From Sediminibacterium sp. (GTDB lineage Bacteria > Bacteroidota > Bacteroidia > Chitinophagales > Chitinophagaceae), in the NCBI GenBank assembly GCA_023263235.1, contig JALQXE010000024.1:1-14406 (forward strand): a stretch of DNA of 14,406 nucleotides. Reading direction: 5' to 3'. The notes beneath the pieces were generated by a model. The model did not search any database, had not been told where the DNA came from, and saw nothing but the letters and a program-made list of their open reading frames with translations. The translations under genes were made by a program, and so were the position numbers. Shown piece after piece: positions 7,169 to 14,406 of the stretch. The stretch's first letter is position 1, and each line of letters starts with the position of its first letter.

Positions 7169-8650
7169 ATGGCAACAAGAAATTCTACCAACAACTCCCG
7201 CATTTTTGGTCAAGGTTTAACATTCGACGACGTATTGTTAATGCCGGCTTACTCTGAGATGCTTCCTTCCGAAGTAAAAATCTACAGTCAACTTACCAAA
7301 AACATCACACTCAACGTTCCTATTTTATCCGCAGCAATGGATACTGTTACCGAAGCGAGCTTGGCCATTGCCTTAGCACGTGAAGGCGGTATTGGTATTT
7401 TACACAAGAACATGAGTATTGAACGCCAAGCCGAGCAAGTTCGTAAAGTAAAGCGAAGTGAAAGTGGTATGATAGTAGATCCTATTACTTTAGAAGTAAA
7501 CGCTACCATTGGCGATGCTTTGTTGTTAATGAAGGAAAACAAAATTGGTGGTATTCCTATTGTTGATAAAGGAAATAAGCTAGTTGGAATTTTAACCAAT
7601 CGTGACTTACGTTTCGAAACCGATAGAAAGCGAAAAGTTAGTGAAGTAATGACTAAAGAAAATTTAATCATTGCGCCAGAAGGAACCGATTTAAGAAAAG
7701 CAGAAAAAATTTTAAGACAATATAAAATTGAAAAATTACCCGTTGTAAGTAAGCAAGGTAAATTAATAGGGTTAATTACTTATCGCGATATTTTACAATT
7801 AAGTGCTTTCCCAAATGCTGTGAAAGATAAAATTGGTCGTTTATTGGTAGGTGCTGCGCTAGGCATTACAAAAGATTTATTGGATAGAGCTGCTGCATTA
7901 AATGCAGTAGGAGTGGATATAGTTTCTTTAGACAGTGCGCACGGACACAGTAAAGGTGTGCTAGAAGCATTAAAAACATTAAAAAAGAATTTTAAAAATT
8001 TACCCGTAATTGCAGGCAACGTAGCCACAGCGCAAGGTGCATTAGCTTTAGCCAATGCAGGTGCCGATGCGGTAAAAGTTGGAATTGGACCAGGATCTAT
8101 TTGTACTACTCGCATTGTTGCAGGTGCTGGGGTTCCTCAATTAACAGCCATCATGGAAGCTACAAAAGCTTTGAAAGGAAAAAATGTTCCTGTAATTGCC
8201 GACGGCGGTATACGTTATACAGGTGATATGGTAAAAGCTTTAGCAGCTGGTGCCAACTGTGTAATGATGGGTAGCATTTTTGCAGGTACCGAAGAAAGTC
8301 CAGGTGAAACAATCATATACGAAGGCCGTAAATTTAAAGGGTATCGTGGCATGGGAAGTATTGGTGCCATGGGACAAGGAAGTGGCGACCGTTATTTTCA
8401 AGAAGGTACCGACAGCAAAAAATTTGTACCAGAAGGAATTGAGGGTCGTGTTGCTTACAAAGGAAATTTAAGTGAAATTATTTATCAATTTGTGGGTGGC
8501 TTAAAAGCAGGTATGGGTTATTGTGGTGCTAAAACAGTGAAAGATTTACAAAACGCTACTTTTGTTCAAATTACCAATGCCGGCATGAAAGAAAGTCATG
8601 CACACGATATTGATATTACCAAAGAAGCCCCTAACTATTCTCGCAAATAA
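7169..8650 (+). CDS. guaB: IMP dehydrogenase
   Basis: IMPDH oxidises IMP to XMP with NAD, the committed step to GMP. The 493-residue protein is a (beta/alpha)8 barrel interrupted by a tandem CBS pair (about 96-212), which in this family binds purine nucleotides as an allosteric module. The catalytic loop [11 protein letters not shown] has the nucleophile Cys312. GMGSIGAM (394-401) contacts IMP, and the flap carries the Arg408-Tyr409 pair (GDRYFQ) and PEGIEGRV (421-428). The frame is open to an earlier ATG at 7118. I place the start at 7169 because the family begins close to the [17 protein letters not shown] block, the upstream 17 codons are basic and unrelated, and a consensus promoter sits between the two ATGs. 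A DUF4105 gene follows within 5 bases. Confidence 0.96.
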   Translation: MATRNSTNNSRIFGQGLTFDDVLLMPAYSEMLPSEVKIYSQLTKNITLNVPILSAAMDTVTEASLAIALAREGGIGILHKNMSIERQAEQVRKVKRSESGMIVDPITLEVNATIGDALLLMKENKIGGIPIVDKGNKLVGILTNRDLRFETDRKRKVSEVMTKENLIIAPEGTDLRKAEKILRQYKIEKLPVVSKQGKLIGLITYRDILQLSAFPNAVKDKIGRLLVGAALGITKDLLDRAAALNAVGVDIVSLDSAHGHSKGVLEALKTLKKNFKNLPVIAGNVATAQGALALANAGADAVKVGIGPGSICTTRIVAGAGVPQLTAIMEATKALKGKNVPVIADGGIRYTGDMVKALAAGANCVMMGSIFAGTEESPGETIIYEGRKFKGYRGMGSIGAMGQGSGDRYFQEGTDSKKFVPEGIEGRVAYKGNLSEIIYQFVGGLKAGMGYCGAKTVKDLQNATFVQITNAGMKESHAHDIDITKEAPNYSRK

Positions 8651-8655
8651 AAGGC

Positions 8656-9861
8656 ATGAAAAAAACATTGAGCAATTTTGCGAATGGGATGACAATGAAA
8701 ATATCTAGTTTCATAACCATCATTTTTTGTTGTTTAGTTTTTAATAACAATTTAGTTGCGCAGGAACAAGTTAAACAAGATACAATTGCAAATTCTAAAT
8801 TACGCATAAGTATTCTCACCTGCGATGCTGGAGAGGATATTTACACAATTTGGGGACATACAGCCGTCCGCGTAGTAGATAGCATTAACAATACCGATTA
8901 CGTTTTTAATTTCGGAACCTTCGATTTTAATACACCCAATTTTATCGCCAAATTTATGAAAGGCGATTTAATGTATTTTATTACTGCCACCACGTATACA
9001 AATTTTTTATACGAGTACGAGTATACTGCTCGCAATGTACATGAGCAGGAACTTAAATTAACCAATGCTGAAAAAGAAAAGTGGTACCAAGCATTACAAG
9101 TAAATATGATTGGCAACAACCGCTTTTATTTATATAATTTTATTTCGGACAATTGTACAACCAGAATCAAAGACGGCCTTTTTAAACATGCCCAAATAAA
9201 CAATTATAGTATTGGTATTCATTCATACAGAGAGGAAGTAGTTAATGGAACCTATAAAAGCGGATTGGGTTGGGTAGCTTTAGGCATTGACTTACTTTTA
9301 GGTGCGGTTTCCGACAATACTCCAAATTTATACCAAGAGGCATTTTTACCTATACTATTATATCAAAAAATAGCGCTCAATCCTAAATTAGTAGTGGCTA
9401 CAAAAGACATTCAATACAATAATAAACCGCAGGTGAAGGCATCAAATCCTATCACATACTTAATTGTATTTTTAATATTGTATTTATTTGTCTCAAACTG
9501 GAATAGTTCAATTACACAAAGCATTGCACGCTTCTTGGATATTACACTTTTATTTTTATTTGGAATTGGAGGTGCATTGGTTTTATATATGAGTCAGTTT
9601 TCATTGCACAATGCATGTCACGAAAATTATAACTTAATTTGGCTACATCCAATTTACTTGCTTGCCATCCCTCTTTATTTTATTCCAAAAAAATGGGTTG
9701 GTTATTTAGGCTGGTTGTTTTTTACAACCACAGTGCTATTTATGTTTGCGAGCCATTGGATACCACAACATTTATCCAATTCGGTAGTTGTACTTATGAT
9801 CATTGCCTTATGCTTACAAATAAGACTTATTAAAAGAGGAAGTTTAGCAAAATATAAATAG
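8656..9861 (+). CDS. DUF4105 (Lnb-type N-terminal) membrane protein
   Basis: Up to 401 residues. An N-terminal signal sequence is followed by a DUF4105 domain (about 48-240), then a hydrophobic C-terminal part with about five membrane helices (near 265-281, 293-312, 327-343, 346-364, 375-391). The domain carries WGHTAVRV with His68 and SDNCTTR with Cys167, the His/Cys pair expected of this NlpC/P60-like thiol hydrolase fold; the block FNFGTFDFNTPNF also fits. The domain should be periplasmic, but its substrate is unknown. Three in-frame starts are possible: 8656, 8689 and 8695. The start at 8695 (MKISSFITIIF) gives the most typical signal peptide. The given start is the longest and allows coupling to guaB, which ends 5 bases upstream. 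Confidence 0.85.
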   Translation: MKKTLSNFANGMTMKISSFITIIFCCLVFNNNLVAQEQVKQDTIANSKLRISILTCDAGEDIYTIWGHTAVRVVDSINNTDYVFNFGTFDFNTPNFIAKFMKGDLMYFITATTYTNFLYEYEYTARNVHEQELKLTNAEKEKWYQALQVNMIGNNRFYLYNFISDNCTTRIKDGLFKHAQINNYSIGIHSYREEVVNGTYKSGLGWVALGIDLLLGAVSDNTPNLYQEAFLPILLYQKIALNPKLVVATKDIQYNNKPQVKASNPITYLIVFLILYLFVSNWNSSITQSIARFLDITLLFLFGIGGALVLYMSQFSLHNACHENYNLIWLHPIYLLAIPLYFIPKKWVGYLGWLFFTTTVLFMFASHWIPQHLSNSVVVLMIIALCLQIRLIKRGSLAKYK

Positions 9862-9892
9862 CTTATTTCTTTAAAGCCCACAAAGAGATTAC

Positions 9893-10726
9893 ATGTTACA
9901 TTATTACGATTATGGAGTCGATCAATTATCTTATTTTGATGAGGGCGATAGTCGTAAAACCACTTTATTGCTAATTCATGGATTTGGGGAAGATCATTGC
10001 ATTTGGAAAAATCAAATCGAATTTTTATCTAAATACTTTAGGGTGATTGCGCCTAACCTTCCAGGTGTACATTGCAAACCCTTAACCATTCACCATACCC
10101 ATAAACCTAGTATCAATAATTATGTTGAAGTAATGCATGAACTCATGCATCATTTACAAATTGAAAAGTATTATGTGGTGGGGCATAGTATGGGCGGATA
10201 TATAGGTCTCGCTTTTGCTAACTACTATGTTAATCATGTTATTGGATTGGCATTGGTTCATTCAACTACTTTTGAGGATAGTGTTGCAAAAAAAGAAAGC
10301 CGTTTAAAAGTGGCAGAGTTCATACAAGAACATGGCACGCGTAAATTTTTAGAAACTTCTACCCAAAACTTATTTGGCAATATTTTCAAAAAAGCAAACC
10401 CACATATAATACAGGACCTAATAGATAGTGTGAGCGATATAAGTCCGGAAGCCATGATACAATTTGTGATGGCCATGCGGAATCGAATTTCACATGCGCA
10501 CATGCTACGTGAACAACGTATCCCCGTTTGGATGATTGTTGGTGATGAAGATATTGCTGTGCCTATTGAAGATTCTTTACAGCAAACCCAACTTTTACCT
10601 GAAAAGAATGTTATAGTTTTAAGGGAAGTTGGGCACATGGGGATGCTGGAAGCACCAGATGAAGTAAATAATGCCCTACTAAAATTTATTCAATCTGCAG
10701 AAAATAAAAAATACAATAAGCGTTAA
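9893..10726 (+). CDS. Alpha/beta-fold hydrolase
   Basis: A 277-residue cytoplasmic protein without a signal peptide. It shows the complete alpha/beta hydrolase signature: oxyanion loop LLLIHGFGEDHCIW (25-38), nucleophile elbow GHSMGG with Ser99 (97-102), catalytic Asp220 in IVGDED, and His248 in REVGHMGMLEAPDEV. A helical cap lies between strands 6 and 7 (about 125-205). The family covers esterases, lactonases, C-C hydrolases and dehalogenases, and nothing seen here fixes the substrate. It follows the DUF4105 gene by 31 bases and precedes the short-chain dehydrogenase by 10, so these two are probably cotranscribed. No Shine-Dalgarno or clear -7 box lies upstream. Confidence 0.9.
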   Translation: MLHYYDYGVDQLSYFDEGDSRKTTLLLIHGFGEDHCIWKNQIEFLSKYFRVIAPNLPGVHCKPLTIHHTHKPSINNYVEVMHELMHHLQIEKYYVVGHSMGGYIGLAFANYYVNHVIGLALVHSTTFEDSVAKKESRLKVAEFIQEHGTRKFLETSTQNLFGNIFKKANPHIIQDLIDSVSDISPEAMIQFVMAMRNRISHAHMLREQRIPVWMIVGDEDIAVPIEDSLQQTQLLPEKNVIVLREVGHMGMLEAPDEVNNALLKFIQSAENKKYNKR

Positions 10727-10736
10727 AATATAAATT

Positions 10737-11492
10737 ATGTCAAAAATCATTTTAGTAACGGGAGCGAGTTCTGGTTTTGGAAAAGCCATTGCCGAAAAAT
10801 TTGCAGCAGGTGGATGGAATGTAATCTTAACCGCGCGCAGAAAAGAGAAATTAGAAACAGTCGCTGCTGATATTGAAAAAAGGTTTGGCGTAAAAACCCT
10901 AAGCTTGGTTTTTGATATTCAAAACAAAGACGCAGTATTTGAATATTTAGGGAAATTACCATCCGAATGGCAGGCTGTTGATATTCTAGTGAACAACGCT
11001 GGTTTGGCTTTAGGGCGTGACTCTTTTTTTGATGCTAATTTAGAAGATTGGGAAACAATGATTAATACCAATGTAAAAGGTTTATTATATGCTACTAAAG
11101 CAGTATTGCCCTATTTAATAAAACAAGAAGGACATATCATAAATATAGGAAGCACTGCTGGCAAAGAAGTATACAAGGATGGAAATGTGTATTGTGCAAC
11201 CAAACATGCAGTTGATGCCATTACCAAAGCACAAAGAATTGATTTATTACCTTATCATATTAAAGTAACGGCCATTCACCCAGGTGCTGTTGAAACTGAA
11301 TTTTCTTTGGTTCGATTTAAAGGGGATGCCCATAAAGCTTCTAGTGTTTATGACGGTTATACCCCTTTAGCAGCTGAAGATATTGCTGATACCGCTTGGT
11401 ATGTTGCCAATTTGCCAAAACATGTATGTATTAACGATGTTGTAATGACCTGTGTTGCACAAGCAAACTCAACAACCATACACAAGGATTAA
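10737..11492 (+). CDS. Short-chain dehydrogenase/reductase, YdfG-like
   Basis: A classical SDR of 251 residues with a single Rossmann domain. Cofactor motif TGASSGFG (8-15), NNAG (86-89), catalytic Ser139, Tyr152 and Lys156 (YCATK), and the HPGAVETEF loop (181-189) are all present. Arg34-Arg35 after the second strand favours NADP(H). The overall pattern, especially GSTAGKEVYKDGNVY followed by AVETEFSLVRFKGD, resembles the YdfG group of NADP-dependent 3-hydroxy acid/serine dehydrogenases, but substrate assignment within SDRs is unreliable. It lies 10 bases after the hydrolase gene and ends 5 bases before the stop codon of the convergent flavin oxidoreductase, with no terminator between them. 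Confidence 0.9.
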   Translation: MSKIILVTGASSGFGKAIAEKFAAGGWNVILTARRKEKLETVAADIEKRFGVKTLSLVFDIQNKDAVFEYLGKLPSEWQAVDILVNNAGLALGRDSFFDANLEDWETMINTNVKGLLYATKAVLPYLIKQEGHIINIGSTAGKEVYKDGNVYCATKHAVDAITKAQRIDLLPYHIKVTAIHPGAVETEFSLVRFKGDAHKASSVYDGYTPLAAEDIADTAWYVANLPKHVCINDVVMTCVAQANSTTIHKD

Positions 11493-11497
11493 AATAA

Positions 11498-12463
11498 TTA
11501 AAAAGATCTACCTAATGGGAGGGCTTTAATATGTTCAATACCCGCGTTAAAGTCCTTCCATATTTCTTGTATAATTACTGCTGCTGGTTTTATTTTTTCA
11601 ATCATGGCACTTACCTGTCCAATTTCTAATTCCCCCTCTTTCATATCTCCTTCAAACATTCCTTTTTTAGCGCGCCCTTTTCCTAAATAAGCAGCTAAGG
11701 CTTCTTTATCTTGTCCTTCTTTTTCTAATGCCAATATACTTAAGGCAAACTCATTTTTTAATAAACGTACAGGAGCCAATTGTTTTAATCCCAATTGCGT
11801 GTCACCCTCATTTGCATCTATGATTGCTTGTTTAAAATGAATATGTGCACATGATTCAGTGCTACAAACAAAACGAGAACCAATTTGCACCGCTTCGGCA
11901 CCCAATGCAAATGCAGCGAGCATTTGTGCACCAGTGGCAATACCTCCTGCGGCAATAACAGGAATTTTTACAGCGTTATGAACCAATGGTATTAAAACCA
12001 TTGTAGTGGTTTCTTCCCTCCCATTATGACCACCTGCTTCAAAACCTTCGGCTACCACAGCATCACATCCTGCAGCTTCCGCTTTTTGAGCAAACAAGGC
12101 ACTACTTACCACATGTACCACCTTTATACCAGCTGCTTTTAAAGTAGCTGTCCAAATTTTAGGATTACCCGCACTCGTAAAAACTATAGGTACTTTTTCT
12201 TCTATAATTATATGAATGTGCGCTTGCAAATCGGGATACAGCATGGGCAGATTTACTGCAAATGGCTTATTGGTTGCTGCTTTTGTCTTTTGAATTTGTT
12301 CTCTTAAAATTTCGGGGTACATACTTCCTGCACCAAGGATACCCAATCCTCCGGCATTACTCACAGCACTAGCTAACTCCCATCCACTCGCCCATACCAT
12401 GCCTGCTTGAATAATGGGTAATTCAATATTAAAAAGTTGGGTAATTCTATTTTCAAAGGACAT
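11498..12463 (-). CDS. NMO/FabK-family FMN-dependent oxidoreductase
   Basis: A 321-residue TIM-barrel flavoprotein related to nitronate monooxygenase (2-nitropropane dioxygenase) and enoyl-ACP reductase II. Seen are the N-terminal PIIQAGMVWAS FMN contact (16-26), NAGGLGILGAGS (36-47), the substrate loop FEAGGHNG with His146 (141-148), and phosphate-binding AAGGIATG (171-178) and QIGSRF (193-198). Either an enoyl-ACP reductase (FabK) or a nitronate monooxygenase role is possible. The AEGFEAGGHNG loop is shared by both, and I cannot separate them by eye. It reads out from its own near-consensus promoter in the 81-base gap after the pyrophosphorylase gene and meets the SDR gene tail to tail. Confidence 0.88.
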   Translation of the reverse strand: MSFENRITQLFNIELPIIQAGMVWASGWELASAVSNAGGLGILGAGSMYPEILREQIQKTKAATNKPFAVNLPMLYPDLQAHIHIIIEEKVPIVFTSAGNPKIWTATLKAAGIKVVHVVSSALFAQKAEAAGCDAVVAEGFEAGGHNGREETTTMVLIPLVHNAVKIPVIAAGGIATGAQMLAAFALGAEAVQIGSRFVCSTESCAHIHFKQAIIDANEGDTQLGLKQLAPVRLLKNEFALSILALEKEGQDKEALAAYLGKGRAKKGMFEGDMKEGELEIGQVSAMIEKIKPAAVIIQEIWKDFNAGIEHIKALPLGRSF

Positions 12464-12465
12464 AA

Positions 12466-12496
12466 CAAATGTTTAAGCAATGAAAAATCTAGCAAT
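12466..12496 (-). promoter_or_regulatory. Predicted promoter of the NMO/FabK gene
   Basis: On the minus strand ATTG (12496-12493), 19 bases, then AACATTTG (12473-12466) matches TTTG/TAnnTTTG with one mismatch in each element and exact spacing. The -7 box ends 2 bases before the ATG, so a leaderless transcript is predicted. Confidence 0.4.
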
Positions 12497-12544
12497 AAAA
12501 TTGTACAAAGTAAATTAATTACAAAATCTAAATGATAAAATGTA

Positions 12545-13537
12545 TTACCCGAAATCTATCTCCGTATTGTCTCCAATATTCAAGGTACGGCTTAATCCTT
12601 TCACTGAAGCATCACTACCAATTAAAGAATTATCTAACACTACTTCGTCAAGAGAGGTATACGTACCAATGATACTTTCTTTAACAACGGAACTTTTAAT
12701 GATGGCATTGTTACCAATAGTTACATGCGGGCCAATAATAGAGTTTTCAATCACGCAGTTTTCAGCAATACTTACAGGCGGAATGATAATGGTATTGGTA
12801 TATAATTCCGGATTCACAGTTAATCCACCACTCTTTTTTAACAATACTGCATTGGCTTCCAATAAGGATTCTTTTTTACCACAATCATACCAATGTTTCA
12901 CTTTAAAAGAATCGAACTGTACTCCTTTTTTAATCATACATTCTAATGCATCTGTTAAATTATATTCGCCATGTGATTTAATATTCTCTGTTACCAATTG
13001 CTGGAAACATTCAAATAATATATCCGACTCTTTAATTTTGTATAAGCCCACTAATGCATTATTGCTTTTGGGGATGGAAGGCTTTTCAACAGCATGCAAC
13101 ACTTTACCCTCTTCATCTAATTCAACCACACCGAATTGACGAGGGTCATCCACTTTTTTAATACCCAACATACTAGAAGGACTTGCAATTACCTCTCTTA
13201 AATCAAATTCACAGATGGTATCTCCTAATGCAATAAAAACTTCATCCTCACCAACAATCTCTTTTGTTAATTGAATTGCATGTGCAGTGCCCTGACGGTC
13301 ATTTTGATATACAAAATGTGTGTTTAAATTCGGATAAGTATGCTCAACATAATCCTGTATCTTCTCTCCTAAATATCCTACAATAAAAATGTACTCTTGT
13401 ATGCCTACTTCCTTTAACTGATCAACGATAAAACTTAATATGGTTTTACCAGCAATTGGAATAAGCGCCTTTGGTTGTGTATATGTATGTGGTCGCAATT
13501 TAGTACCTGCTCCTGCAACCGGAATAATCGCCTTCAT
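12545..13537 (-). CDS. Sugar-phosphate nucleotidyltransferase with left-handed beta-helix tail
   Basis: A 330-residue protein that activates a sugar 1-phosphate with a nucleoside triphosphate. The N-terminal nucleotidyltransferase domain (1-235) has the signature GAGTKLRPHT (9-18, Lys in place of the common Arg), QPKAL (21-25), Gly-Asp at 105-106, EKP (151-153) and HWYDCGKKESLLEAN. The C-terminal part (about 245-320) has hexapeptide-like repeats (NCVIENSIIGPHVTIGNNAI) forming a left-handed beta-helix. This is the layout of long RmlA-type glucose-1-phosphate thymidylyltransferases and GlmU-like enzymes; the substrate is not certain. The frame is open to an ATG at 13570, but the start at 13537 is chosen because the family begins MKAIIPVAGAG. 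An AAGGA stretch lies about 6 bases upstream, a rare Shine-Dalgarno-like sequence in this window. Confidence 0.9.
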   Translation of the reverse strand: MKAIIPVAGAGTKLRPHTYTQPKALIPIAGKTILSFIVDQLKEVGIQEYIFIVGYLGEKIQDYVEHTYPNLNTHFVYQNDRQGTAHAIQLTKEIVGEDEVFIALGDTICEFDLREVIASPSSMLGIKKVDDPRQFGVVELDEEGKVLHAVEKPSIPKSNNALVGLYKIKESDILFECFQQLVTENIKSHGEYNLTDALECMIKKGVQFDSFKVKHWYDCGKKESLLEANAVLLKKSGGLTVNPELYTNTIIIPPVSIAENCVIENSIIGPHVTIGNNAIIKSSVVKESIIGTYTSLDEVVLDNSLIGSDASVKGLSRTLNIGDNTEIDFG

Positions 13538-13682
13538 TGTTGTCCTTTTTGGGGAGGGTAAAAATAGCAAATAACCGTTAGCAAAAAACCATTTTTTACC
13601 CCGAAATCGGTATTCAAAGCATATTTTAGGGTCGAACCCATTGTAAATGTGGATATTAGAGGGCTAACTGTTGAAAGAAAGC

Positions 13683-13713
13683 TTTGTGTAGGCTATAGAA
13701 TGGTTTAATTTTG
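13683..13713 (+). promoter_or_regulatory. Predicted glyA promoter, consensus
   Basis: TTTG (13683-13686), 19 bases, then TAATTTTG (13706-13713) matches both elements and the usual spacing exactly. Transcription would start near 13717, giving a leader of about 42 bases. This contrasts with the near-zero leaders predicted for folD and guaB. It lies in the 222-base divergent gap from the pyrophosphorylase gene, in which no other gene is visible. Confidence 0.7.
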
Positions 13714-13759
13714 CCAAATATCCTACTAAAAGTCATCTAATTCTATAAAATTTCCAACT

Positions 13760-14406
13760 ATGCAAAGAGATACATTGGTTTTTGACATAATCCATCAAGA
13801 ATTACAACGTCAACGTCGTGGCATTGAATTAATTGCTTCTGAAAATTTCACCAGCTTGCAAGTTATGCAAGCAATGGGTGGTGTAATGACCAATAAATAT
13901 GCCGAGGGTTATCCTGGTAAAAGATATTATGGTGGTTGTGAGATTGTAGATAAAACTGAACAATTAGCCATTGATCGTTTAAAAGAGGTGTTTGGCTTAG
14001 AGTATGCAAACGTTCAACCACATAGTGGAGCGCAAGCAAATGCAGCGGTGATGTTAGCTATATTACAACCTGGTGATGCTATTTTAGGATTGGACTTAAG
14101 CATGGGCGGTCACTTAACACATGGCAGTGCAGTAAATTTTTCGGGCAAAACTTACCAACCTCATTTTTATGGCGTGGTGAAAGAAACTGGATTAATTGAT
14201 TATGAAATGTTAGAATCTCAAGCTAGAACTCATAAACCAAAATTAATTATTTGTGGAGCTAGTGCCTATAGCCGTGATATCGATTATGCGCGTATTAGAA
14301 AAGTAGCGGATGAAGTGGGTGCTTTTGTATTAGCAGATATTGCACATCCAGCAGGTCTGATTGCAAAAGGTTTATTAAGTTCTCCATTTAATCATTGTCA
14401 TTTTGT
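13760..14406 (+). CDS. glyA: Serine hydroxymethyltransferase, N-terminal 215 codons
   Basis: GlyA is the PLP enzyme that converts serine plus tetrahydrofolate to glycine plus 5,10-methylene-tetrahydrofolate, the main one-carbon entry point and the substrate supply for FolD. The visible half begins [18 protein letters not shown] and contains LIASENFTS (24-32), [17 protein letters not shown] (45-61), QPHSGAQAN (86-94), SMGGHLTHG (114-122) and [14 protein letters not shown] (191-204), with the PLP-contacting Asp193 and His196. The PLP lysine lies beyond the right edge. The reading frame is intact to the last base, so the gene is cut by the window and is not broken. An exact promoter lies 46 bases upstream. 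Confidence 0.96.
   Translation, partial: MQRDTLVFDIIHQELQRQRRGIELIASENFTSLQVMQAMGGVMTNKYAEGYPGKRYYGGCEIVDKTEQLAIDRLKEVFGLEYANVQPHSGAQANAAVMLAILQPGDAILGLDLSMGGHLTHGSAVNFSGKTYQPHFYGVVKETGLIDYEMLESQARTHKPKLIICGASAYSRDIDYARIRKVADEVGAFVLADIAHPAGLIAKGLLSSPFNHCHF

Noticed and set aside
12540..13139. A 199-codon open frame on the plus strand opposite the nucleotidyltransferase gene
   Set aside because: It lies entirely within a well-supported minus-strand gene, and its translation has no recognisable motif; it is a shadow of that gene's codon pattern.
13629..13639. GGGTCGAACCC, which resembles a tRNA T-arm (minus strand GGGTTCGACCC)
   Set aside because: The flanking bases do not extend the stem to 5 bp, and no acceptor, D or anticodon arms can be built around it on either strand.
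13577..13668. GTTAGC and GCTAAC arms 80 bases apart enclosing two small hairpins, a possible small RNA in the gap before glyA
   Set aside because: The outer stem is only 6 bp, the inner stems are 4 bp, and no dedicated promoter or terminator is visible; this is close to what chance gives.
13760..14406. glyA as a truncated pseudogene
   Set aside because: The frame is open and all expected N-terminal motifs are intact up to the window edge, so the missing end is due to the cut.

Overview
The window reads as an ordinary chromosomal housekeeping segment of an AT-rich member of the Bacteroidota. Several start regions carry the phylum's distinctive promoter (TTTG, about 19 bases, TAnnTTTG), there are almost no Shine-Dalgarno sequences, and the protein set (a DUF3467 protein, a PD40/OmpA protein with TPRs, a DUF4105 protein with membrane helices) is typical of the phylum. 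The protein style suggests the Chitinophagia or a close relative, but that placement is a guess. I see no mobile element, phage gene, CRISPR array, tRNA or rRNA.

Layout. Positions 1-1250 (minus strand) hold the start of rplY (ribosomal protein L25), a rho-independent terminator, and prs (PRPP synthase). radC (plus) follows and converges on a small DUF3467 gene (minus). That gene diverges from folD across only 85 bases holding two promoters. From folD to 11492 everything is on the plus strand: folD, queE, a PD40/OmpA outer-membrane protein, dprA, guaB, a DUF4105 membrane protein, an alpha/beta hydrolase and a short-chain dehydrogenase. The last ends 5 bases from a convergent flavin oxidoreductase of the NMO/FabK family (minus), which lies downstream of a sugar-nucleotide pyrophosphorylase (minus). 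A divergent 222-base gap then leads to glyA (plus), cut by the window's right edge.

How the genes fit together. prs, guaB, folD and glyA all feed purine and one-carbon metabolism: prs makes PRPP, guaB commits IMP to guanine nucleotides, and glyA and folD make and interconvert one-carbon folates. They sit in separate transcription units, so this is proximity rather than an operon. queE belongs to queuosine/7-deazaguanine synthesis, but its partner genes are not in the window.

The most notable signals are non-coding. Two genes (folD, guaB) have an exact -7 box ending 3-4 bases before the start codon, and two more (radC, the flavin oxidoreductase) have a one-off match 2-5 bases before it. This predicts leaderless or nearly leaderless mRNAs. 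There is also a 13-bp bulged hairpin upstream of rplY, and an 8-bp inverted repeat filling the -33/-7 spacer of the guaB promoter. No new multi-gene system is evident.
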